From Candidatus Gallimonas intestinigallinarum (GTDB lineage Bacteria; Bacillota_A; Clostridia; Christensenellales; Borkfalkiaceae), in assembly GCA_019116405.1 (NCBI GenBank), contig DXBS01000126.1, positions 1-10,825 of the forward strand: DNA of 10,825 bases. The letters run 5' to 3'. The notes under the pieces were generated by a model. The model had not been told where the DNA came from. It saw only the letters and a program-made list of their open reading frames with translations, and ran no database searches. A program made the translations under genes and the position numbers. Positions 6,016-10,825 of the stretch are shown piece after piece (the stretch's first letter is position 1; every line of letters begins with the position of its first letter).

Positions 6016-7605
6016 TTATCGTTTATACCAATAGCAATCCCCATATGTATCTGTCAAATATTCTGCCGCTGTAGAGGGGTCGGAGAGATCTTCACTTGCA
6101 AGCTCCGTCCCGTCTGTTGCGCCCTCAGTTTGAGCAACATGCCAGCCTTCGGGATCTTCAAACAGCACGGCTCCAAAACTGGTGCAATCAGAGAACGTAT
6201 ACTGCCCAATGCTTGTGACGCTATTGGGAATCAGAATTCCAATCAAATGACTGCAGTCTGAGAATGCAAAATCCGCTATCGTTTTAGTCCCTTCTCGGAT
6301 AGACGGAGACGATTCGACGTTATAATCCGCTTTGATCACATGATTACCGACATAGAGGATACCATTTTCCCAATTCGCCTCGTCTTTATAGTATGCAGTT
6401 CCCTCAAACGCATACTGTCCAATGCTTGTGACACTGTCGGGAATTGTGATATTGACAAGCTTCATGCAATTCATAAAGACACCATTTCCGATTGAAGTGA
6501 CCCCTTCCGGAATTACAATCGACTCAAGGTTGGAACAAAAGCGAAATGCGCTATCCCAAATACGAATTAAGCCACTTCCGAATTGAACATTTTTCAAATT
6601 CGTACAGTTCTCAAAAACGGACAAAAGTATTTCCTCTATGCCATTTCCTATGATAACACTTGTTAAGCTGCTGTCAGAAAAAGCATAAGTAGCTAAAACT
6701 GTTACGCTGTCGGGAATGGTAACATGGGAAAGATTTTGCGTCCCCTCAAATGCCGAATTAAAAACAGCTTCCACGCCATTCGGAATTTGATATGTCGCGC
6801 CTTCTTTTTTGGCAGGATAGCATATGAGCGTCCTTTGATCCTTGGAAAACAGAATATCGTCGATTACGCAATAAGACAGACTATCTTCATTTACGGTAAA
6901 ACTTGTTAGCGAACGGCACCCTGCAAAAGCAAACGGTTCTATCCATGTAAGGCTTGCCGGTATAATAATTTCATCAATGTATGCCGCTGATGAAAAAGCA
7001 TATCTGCTGATGCTTGTAACAGGAAGTCCTTCATAGACAGAAGGAATATACACTTGCGTCGCTGTGCCCGTATAGTCGGTGACGGAATATTGAGTCCCAT
7101 CGTCGGAAAGTTTGAATTCAAGCCCCTCGGTAGGTTCTCGCTCTGCCCCACAAGCATCGCAGAAGCCGTCAATATAGTTGTGTTCCGTCGTCGGAACAAC
7201 TTCCTGCTCGACGAGCACAGTGCCGCAGACGGAGCAATGCTTGCCCTCCGTAAGCCCTGTTTTTGTGCAAGTGGGCGCGACCGCTTCGTCGATCACCTCG
7301 ATATGCGCAGTCATCGGAATACTTTCCGTATAGCTGTCGCCGCAGGTGCAGGTGTAGGTCATCTCGCCTTCCTGCGTGCATGTCGGCTGCGTCGACACTT
7401 CGCCCGTATATGTATGTTCATGCGGCGCGTCGAGATCACCGGGCGTTTCAGGTTGCTCATCCGGGTCGCCGGGCGTGACAATGGTCGTATCATCGCCATT
7501 ATCGCCGCCGTCCGCCGTTGGCATATCACTGCACGCAGCAAAGACAACGATGCAGGACAGCGCCAGGAGCGCTGCCAACAGTATACCAAACAGTTTTCGT
7601 TTCAT
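6016..7605 (-). CDS. BspA-like leucine-rich-repeat surface lipoprotein
   Basis: Predicted secreted lipoprotein of 529 residues; specific function unknown. The N-terminus MKRKLFGILLAALLALSCIVV is a lipoprotein signal peptide with lipobox VFAAC, lipidated Cys at 25. Then come an acidic Asp/Pro/Thr-rich linker (26-60) and a Cys/His-rich section (62-155) of about 40-residue repeats with CTCG, CSVCG and CDACG pairs, like putative zinc-binding modules seen in other Firmicute surface proteins. From about 160 to 480 it consists of BspA/TpLRR (LRR_5) repeats such as [15 protein letters not shown] and IPEGVTSIGNGVF. A 48-residue tail (482-529) ends CYWYKR. The ATG at 7605 was chosen for its signal peptide and AAAAAAGGAGG; a second in-frame ATG at 7668, also with a GGAG, would add 21 residues. 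The repeat-coding part has clearly lower GC than the N-terminal part and the neighbours. BspA-like proteins often mediate adhesion to host or bacterial surfaces; that role here is inference. Confidence 0.9.
   Translation of the reverse strand: MKRKLFGILLAALLALSCIVVFAACSDMPTADGGDNGDDTTIVTPGDPDEQPETPGDLDAPHEHTYTGEVSTQPTCTQEGEMTYTCTCGDSYTESIPMTAHIEVIDEAVAPTCTKTGLTEGKHCSVCGTVLVEQEVVPTTEHNYIDGFCDACGAEREPTEGLEFKLSDDGTQYSVTDYTGTATQVYIPSVYEGLPVTSISRYAFSSAAYIDEIIIPASLTWIEPFAFAGCRSLTSFTVNEDSLSYCVIDDILFSKDQRTLICYPAKKEGATYQIPNGVEAVFNSAFEGTQNLSHVTIPDSVTVLATYAFSDSSLTSVIIGNGIEEILLSVFENCTNLKNVQFGSGLIRIWDSAFRFCSNLESIVIPEGVTSIGNGVFMNCMKLVNITIPDSVTSIGQYAFEGTAYYKDEANWENGILYVGNHVIKADYNVESSPSIREGTKTIADFAFSDCSHLIGILIPNSVTSIGQYTFSDCTSFGAVLFEDPEGWHVAQTEGATDGTELASEDLSDPSTAAEYLTDTYGDCYWYKR
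6419..6441 (-). repeat. LRR-coding DNA repeat shared with the second LRR gene
   Basis: These 23 bases, encoding PDSVTSIG, match 10803-10825 with a single mismatch. A shorter copy is at 6205-6222. They are repeat units of the LRR domain and could serve as sites for recombination within or between the two genes. Confidence 0.6.
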
Positions 7606-7632
7606 ATTCTTCCTCCTTTTTTGCAGGGCTTG

Positions 7633-7661
7633 AAAAAAGCGTGCTCCAAACGGAGACACGC
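7633..7661 (-). terminator. Intrinsic terminator within the LRR gene leader
   Basis: On the minus strand GCGTG-T-CTCC (7661-7652) pairs with GGAGCACGC (7647-7639) around loop GTTT (7651-7648), nine pairs with one bulged T, followed at once by TTTTTT (7638-7633). It lies 28 bases before the ATG and just before AAAAAAGGAGG. That position, upstream of the gene it precedes, is the signature of transcription attenuation. A longer-range GCAGGGC/GCCCTGC pairing (7666-7660 with 7629-7623) brackets it. Confidence 0.75.
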
Positions 7662-7679
7662 CCTGCATGAGTATCTCCG
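7651..7679 (-). promoter_or_regulatory. Antiterminator stem competing with the leader terminator
   Basis: CGGAGATAC (7679-7671) can pair with GTGTCTCCG (7659-7651) over nine positions including one G-U, with an 11-base loop. It uses the 5' arm of the terminator, so only one of the two can form. The antiterminator arm also contains the GGAG that would serve the alternative ATG at 7668, which sits in the loop. Confidence 0.5.
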
Positions 7680-7683
7680 ATTG

Positions 7684-7773
7684 TTACCACACAACTTCCT
7701 CATCACACGGAAAAAAGAGATACAACAATGCCAGTTTGTACCCAAGTGGTGAGAATATGAAGTTGTGTGGTAA
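7684..7773 (-). repeat. Long inverted repeat at the 5' end of the LRR transcript
   Basis: TTACCACACAACTTC (7684-7698) and its exact reverse complement (7759-7773) form a 15-bp stem. After a 5-base bulge (AATAT, 7754-7758) the pairing continues for eight more positions (7699-7706 with 7746-7753, one G-T). The loop contains a further TACAA/TTGTA pair (7721-7725 / 7736-7740). The outer end coincides with the predicted transcription start, so the RNA would begin with a closed 5' stem. It could also be a protein-binding DNA site overlapping the start. Confidence 0.7.
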
Positions 7774-7777
7774 ATTG

Positions 7778-7806
7778 AGTATAACGCAAATGCAGGCAAA
7801 TGACAA
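7778..7806 (-). promoter_or_regulatory. Predicted sigma-A promoter of the LRR lipoprotein gene
   Basis: On the minus strand TTGTCA (7806-7801), a 17-base spacer and TATACT (7783-7778) match the sigma-A consensus at five of six positions in each box. The expected start is near A7771, about 165 bases upstream of the start codon, so the structured leader is transcribed. Confidence 0.7.
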
Positions 7807-7833
7807 CCCTCTGCCGCAAAAAAATAAAAATTG

Positions 7834-7871
7834 CCGCCGCGCCGCCGCCCGATCGGGCGGCGGCGCGGCGG
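7834..7871. repeat. Perfect 38-bp GC-rich palindrome in the divergent intergenic region
   Basis: The 19 bases 7834-7852 are the exact reverse complement of 7853-7871; the centre is CCCGATCGGG. A hairpin would have a 17-bp GC-only stem and a GATC loop, extended on both sides by A/T bases. On the minus strand it is followed by CAATTTTTATTTTTTT, so it looks like a strong intrinsic terminator for leftward transcription; on the plus strand only TCATTTT follows. No leftward gene ends here, so it may instead block antisense transcription from the spoIIE region into the LRR promoter. Confidence 0.75.
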
Positions 7872-7883
7872 TCATTTTCCCAG

Positions 7884-7911
7884 GCCGCCCACAACGGCAC
7901 GATCGGGCGGC
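7884..7911. repeat. Second GC-rich hairpin between the LRR gene and spoIIE
   Basis: GCCGCCC (7884-7890) and GGGCGGC (7905-7911) form a 7-bp stem with a 14-base loop. Its right arm lies in a 13-base direct copy (CGATCGGGCGGCG, 7900-7912) of the right half of the large palindrome (7850-7862), exactly 50 bases away. This suggests duplication of a palindromic unit. Apart from these elements and the promoters, 7807-8047 holds no credible gene. Confidence 0.45.
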
Positions 7912-7949
7912 GCAAAAGAAGAACAAGAGCCGTGAAACATGTCATATTT

Positions 7950-7973
7950 TGTCGCACGGTGCATTCTTCGACG
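7950..7973 (+). promoter_or_regulatory. Two degenerate Spo0A-box-like heptamers upstream of spoIIE
   Basis: TGTCGCA (7950-7956) and, inverted, TTCGACG (7967-7973) each match the Spo0A box TGNCGAA at all but one position. In Bacillus, spoIIE is switched on by Spo0A~P from a sigma-A promoter, so such sites are expected here. Seven-base near-matches are common by chance, hence low confidence. Confidence 0.25.
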
Positions 7974-8015
7974 ACTCCCGACGACCTTCGTGAGGATTCG
8001 CGCGGCACAGTCCTT

Positions 8016-8021
8016 TATACT
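8016..8021 (+). promoter_or_regulatory. Candidate -10 box of spoIIE
   Basis: TATACT lies about 27 bases before the spoIIE ATG. I see no good -35 at 16-18 bases (the position reads AGGATT). This would suit an activator-dependent promoter, as known for spoIIE in Bacillus, but does not prove it. The start codon is preceded by GTGAGGT as ribosome binding site. Confidence 0.4.
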
Positions 8022-8047
8022 GTTGTGAAAAAACACGTGAGGTCCCT

Positions 8048-10327
8048 ATGCGCCCGATATTCCGATGGCCGACGCCCCGCAGCGTCCTGTTTTTTTGCGC
8101 GCTGGCGGTCGCGATGATCCTGATGAATCTTGCCCTGCCCCGGCATGAACCCGTCGCCTTTATGCTGCTCTTTGCCGCGCTCGTCTGCGGCAGAAACCCC
8201 TACGCCGCCGTGCTTGCCTATCTGCTCTCGTCCATCACAGCCCTTTCGTGGATGGCGACGCTTTCAATGGCGGCGCAGGGCTGCATCCTGCTGCTCGCCT
8301 TTGTCCTCTCGCGCACCTTCCGCCGCGAGCCGGGACCCGAGCGCATCGCCTATGCCGCCGCCGCGCAGATCCCCTTCATCTTTTTGTTCCCGCACGAGGG
8401 CTACGCGCTGCTTCCTTTCCCCGTGATCGCGCAAAAGTGCATCCTCGCCCTCTTTTTCCTGCTCGCCGCGCTCCTTGCGGAGGGCGGCATGCGCGCGCTT
8501 CTCTTCCGCGTGTTCCGCTGCCGCCTTTCGGGCGCGGAGCTCGCGCAGATCGGGCTTTTGTGGCTGTTTTTGGGCATGGGGCTGTACGCGGGGCTGGGCG
8601 CCATCGTCTTTACGGGCGTGACGCTCTTTCTGCTGCTCGCCGCCGTGACGCTCGCGGAAAATTCTGCCGCCGTCCCCCTTGCCGTTGCGCTCGCACTGCC
8701 CGCGTGCGTCTATGAAGTCTCCCTGCTGCCCGTCGCCGTCTATGCGGTCTACGCCTGCGCCGCCCTTTTGCTGCATTCGTACGGACGCATCGCCGCCGCC
8801 CTCACGATGACGCTCACCTTTTTGGGCGTGCAGTACTTTTTGGGGCTGTATACGCAGGACGCCGTCACCATCTCGCTCACCATTCTTGCCTGCGTGCTGC
8901 CCGCGCTCGTCGTGGCGCTCCTGCCCGGAAAGATCGTCATGCGCGCAAAGCGCAGCCTGCTCTTCTACCGCGAACGCGTCCTGCCGCGCATCGCCGTCAA
9001 CCGCAACCGCCGCGCCGTGGGTGAACAGCTCTACGAGGTCTCCTCCCTCTTCCGCGAGATCGAGAGCGCCTTCCTCATCCCCGAGACGACGGAGGACGCC
9101 GACAGGCGCATCGCCCGCAAGATCACCTCGACGCTGTGCGCAAACTGCACCTCCTACGCCTCCTGCTCGCGCGCCGACCTCGGCGAGAGCTTTCTGCGCC
9201 TCGTGCGCGTGGGGCGCGCCAAGGGCAAAGTCAACCTGATCGACCTGCCCGCCGAGCTCGCCAAGCACTGTTCCAACGTGGCGGGCGTGCTGTTCGCGCT
9301 CAATAAAGAATTGGTGGACTACTGCCGCGTCTCCGCCGCCATGGACACGGCGCGCGCGGGGCGGGAACTGCTCGCACGGCAGGCGCACGGCATCAGCGAG
9401 ATCTTAAAGGACATCGCCCTGCGCGAGAGCGAGGAGTACGCGGTCTCCGGGGGAGAGGACGCCCTCGCCCGCGCCCTGCAGGAGCACGGAATCTTAAGCT
9501 CGGAGATCTTCGTCTACGGCGAGGACGACACGCTCACGGTGAGCATGACGCTTGCTGAGAGCGTCCCTGCAAAAAAGGTGTGCGCCGTGGCGAGCGAGGC
9601 GCTCGGCGTCCCGCTGGCGCTCTCCGAAAAACTGCCGCTCACGCACGATCGGGCATGCTTCATCCTGACCAAGAAGCCGCGCTACGACGCCTCCTTCGGG
9701 CTTGCCGGCTGTCCCAAGGCGGGCGAGCGGGCGAGCGGCGACACCCACTCCATTCTCAAGATCGACGAGCGCAGATTTCTCGTGGCACTCTCGGACGGCA
9801 TGGGCAGCGGGGCTTCGGCGCGCGACGTCTCGGCGCGCACGCTGTCTCTTTTGGAGAGCTTCTACAAGACCAAGATGCCCTCCGAGACAGTGCTTGCGAC
9901 CGTCAACAGCCTGATCGCCTTCTCCGCCGACGAGACCTTCTCCTGCCTTGACCTGGCGGCGGTCAACCTGGACACGGGATGTGCGGACATCGTCAAGATC
10001 GGCTCGCCCGCGGGCTTTCTGCTCACCGAGGGCACGCTGAAAATTTTAGAGGGCGAGTCGCTGCCCATCGGCATGCTGGAGACCATCCGCCCCGCGACCA
10101 TGCGCGTGACCATGTGCGCGGGGGACTTCCTCATCTTCATGAGCGACGGCGTGACGGCGGCGTTTGCCTCCTCTGCCGACCTGTGCGCGTATCTTAGCAC
10201 CCTGCGCCCGCTCAACCCGCAGGCGCTCGCCGAAAACATTCTCACCGCCGCCCTCGGACGGGTCGCCAATCACGAACCGCCCGACGACATGACCGTCCTC
10301 ACCGTCAAACTCACCGAAAACGCGTGA
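8048..10327 (+). CDS. spoIIE: Stage II sporulation protein E, membrane PP2C phosphatase activating sigma-F
   Basis: SpoIIE dephosphorylates the anti-anti-sigma factor SpoIIAA in the forespore, freeing sigma-F, and in Bacillus also binds FtsZ at the polar septum. The 759-residue protein has about ten hydrophobic segments in residues 12-297, then a basic cytoplasmic linker (298-325). A central regulatory/oligomerisation region (about 325-555) has a Cys cluster CANCTSYASC (364-373) and C408. The C-terminal PP2C domain (about 556-757) carries ASGD (D565), LSDGMGSG (D583-G584), FMSDGV (D700-G701) and PPDDMTV (D746-D747), so all metal-binding aspartates are present. Length is near the Bacillus 827. 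It stands alone, divergent from the LRR lipoprotein gene and convergent with the second LRR gene. Its presence indicates an endospore former or a recent descendant of one. Call is firm. Confidence 0.96.
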   Translation: MRPIFRWPTPRSVLFFCALAVAMILMNLALPRHEPVAFMLLFAALVCGRNPYAAVLAYLLSSITALSWMATLSMAAQGCILLLAFVLSRTFRREPGPERIAYAAAAQIPFIFLFPHEGYALLPFPVIAQKCILALFFLLAALLAEGGMRALLFRVFRCRLSGAELAQIGLLWLFLGMGLYAGLGAIVFTGVTLFLLLAAVTLAENSAAVPLAVALALPACVYEVSLLPVAVYAVYACAALLLHSYGRIAAALTMTLTFLGVQYFLGLYTQDAVTISLTILACVLPALVVALLPGKIVMRAKRSLLFYRERVLPRIAVNRNRRAVGEQLYEVSSLFREIESAFLIPETTEDADRRIARKITSTLCANCTSYASCSRADLGESFLRLVRVGRAKGKVNLIDLPAELAKHCSNVAGVLFALNKELVDYCRVSAAMDTARAGRELLARQAHGISEILKDIALRESEEYAVSGGEDALARALQEHGILSSEIFVYGEDDTLTVSMTLAESVPAKKVCAVASEALGVPLALSEKLPLTHDRACFILTKKPRYDASFGLAGCPKAGERASGDTHSILKIDERRFLVALSDGMGSGASARDVSARTLSLLESFYKTKMPSETVLATVNSLIAFSADETFSCLDLAAVNLDTGCADIVKIGSPAGFLLTEGTLKILEGESLPIGMLETIRPATMRVTMCAGDFLIFMSDGVTAAFASSADLCAYLSTLRPLNPQALAENILTAALGRVANHEPPDDMTVLTVKLTENA

Positions 10328-10405
10328 GTCGCGATTGAAACGTGTAGATTTTTTGCGGTTGATAGAATAGAACAGCGCCCGCTGTTTGCGGCTGACAAAA
10401 ACTTT

Positions 10406-10436
10406 GCGCCCCGCGCGGTAAAACCGCGCGGGGTGC
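10406..10436. terminator. GC-rich hairpin between convergent spoIIE and second LRR gene
   Basis: CCCCGCGCGGT (10409-10419) and its exact complement (10423-10433) flank a 3-base loop, and the stem extends three more pairs outward (one G-T). On the minus strand it is followed by GCAAAGTTTTT, an acceptable T tract for the leftward LRR gene. For spoIIE it would work from the other side without a T run. A weaker plus-strand element (ACGCG/CGTGT then T6 at 10349-10354) lies just after the spoIIE stop. The hairpin and the following TTCATGG resemble the element at 5976-6012. Confidence 0.6.
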
Positions 10437-10474
10437 TGGTTCATGGGCGAGCCAATTGATTCTAATCCGATGCG

Positions 10475-10825
10475 TTAGCCTTTTCTCCAATAATAGTCGC
10501 GATAGGACGATCTCAGATACATTGCGGCGGTAGAAGGATTGGAAAGGCTGCTGCTCAAGAAACTTGTTCCGCTTGTTGCCGTACTCGAAGTTGAACGCCA
10601 CCAGCCGTTCGGATCCTCAAAGGTCACGCTTGCAAGATTGCTGCAACCATAGAACGCATAACGTTCAATGTTTCTGACACTGTCTGGGATATTGATGCTT
10701 GTAAGGCTGCTGCAATAAGCGAACGCCCACTCCCCAATGTTTGTGACACCATTGCCGATCGTCACGCTTGTAATCTTGCTGCAATTATAGAACGCAGAAT
10801 CCCCAATGCTTGTGACGCTGTCGGG
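10475..10825 (-). CDS. BspA-like leucine-rich-repeat protein, C-terminal part only
   Basis: The reading frame is open to the right edge and ends at the TAA at 10475, giving the last 116 residues. It shows LRR_5 repeats with a 23-residue period ([19 protein letters not shown], then [18 protein letters not shown], then [15 protein letters not shown]). A 48-residue tail runs from FEDPNGWW to YYWRKG. The tail matches the first LRR protein at 25 of 48 positions by my count, without gaps. The N-terminus, signal peptide and promoter are outside the window. It is a paralogue of the 6016-7605 gene, probably also a surface protein. Its GC is about 50%, below that of spoIIE. Confidence 0.88.
   Translation of the reverse strand, partial: PDSVTSIGDSAFYNCSKITSVTIGNGVTNIGEWAFAYCSSLTSINIPDSVRNIERYAFYGCSNLASVTFEDPNGWWRSTSSTATSGTSFLSSSLSNPSTAAMYLRSSYRDYYWRKG
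10803..10825 (-). repeat. LRR-coding DNA repeat, second copy
   Basis: Matches 6419-6441 in the first LRR gene with one mismatch over 23 bases. It reaches the window edge, so the match may be longer. Confidence 0.55.

Larger units (their letters stand above)
7606..7771 (-). ncRNA. Structured mRNA leader of the LRR lipoprotein gene, probable attenuator or riboswitch-like element
   Basis: From the predicted transcription start near 7771 to the ATG at 7605 the mRNA has about 165 nt of leader. Read 5' to 3' it holds a long hairpin starting at the first transcribed bases (7773-7684), an antiterminator arm (7679-7671), a terminator hairpin with T6 (7661-7633) and the ribosome binding site. Terminator and antiterminator share bases 7659-7652 and exclude each other. 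A further segment GTATCTC (7723-7717), in the loop of the 5' hairpin, can pair with GAGATAC (7677-7671) in the antiterminator arm. I recognise no T-box, c-di-GMP, c-di-AMP or other known class motif. The structures are seen in the sequence; regulation is inference. Confidence 0.55.

Noticed and set aside
7834..7912. Origin of replication or phage attachment site
   Set aside because: There are no DnaA-box clusters, integrase or tRNA gene nearby; palindromy alone does not support either.
7703..8008. Possible small leftward gene between the LRR gene and spoIIE, which would explain the palindrome's terminator-like look
   Set aside because: The translation runs through the palindrome as Ala/Gly/Arg stretches, overlaps the LRR promoter and the 5' inverted repeat, and has no convincing ribosome binding site.
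8264..9388. Long minus-strand open frame opposite spoIIE
   Set aside because: Antisense shadow of SpoIIE, low-complexity charged translation, no start context.
10333..10341. GATTGAAAC-like sequence resembling the end of a CRISPR repeat
   Set aside because: Single occurrence just after the spoIIE stop, with no repeated units or spacers.

Overview
The window looks like chromosome of a GC-rich, spore-forming Firmicute, probably an uncultured gut-type member of the Clostridia. The case rests on a full-length SpoIIE sporulation phosphatase, a Firmicutes-type membrane diadenylate cyclase (CdaA), a ComEC-HolA pair, and two BspA-like leucine-rich-repeat (LRR) proteins of the kind common in gut anaerobes. 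Most genes have high GC, and this creates long meaningless antisense reading frames. The taxonomic placement is inference only.

Layout. Positions 1-5839 are transcribed leftward: a GH31 alpha-glycosidase (5839-3878), comEC (3851-1860), holA (1863-883, overlapping comEC as ATGA) and cdaA (781 to beyond the left edge). GH31, comEC and holA look like one transcription unit, with a good sigma-A-type promoter before GH31 and another before cdaA. A near-consensus promoter also lies in the 3' end of comEC, only nine bases before the holA start codon. Upstream of GH31, also leftward, is an LRR lipoprotein gene (7605-6016). It has its own promoter (7806-7778) and a leader of about 165 nt. The leader contains a long 5' inverted repeat, a textbook intrinsic terminator just before the ribosome binding site, and a competing antiterminator stem. 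It reads like an undescribed attenuator or riboswitch and is the most interesting item in the window.

Positions 7807-8047 are a non-coding divergent region with a perfect 38-bp GC-rich palindrome, a second GC-rich hairpin and the likely spoIIE promoter. spoIIE runs rightward (8048-10327). It converges on a second, partial LRR gene (10825-10475, leftward) that shares with the first a 48-residue C-terminal tail and a GC-rich hairpin just after the stop codon.

Functionally this is a mixture of core genes (c-di-AMP synthesis, clamp loader, DNA uptake, sporulation commitment) and accessory genes (glycoside hydrolysis, surface LRR proteins). No CRISPR array, tRNA, rRNA, transposase or phage gene was seen.
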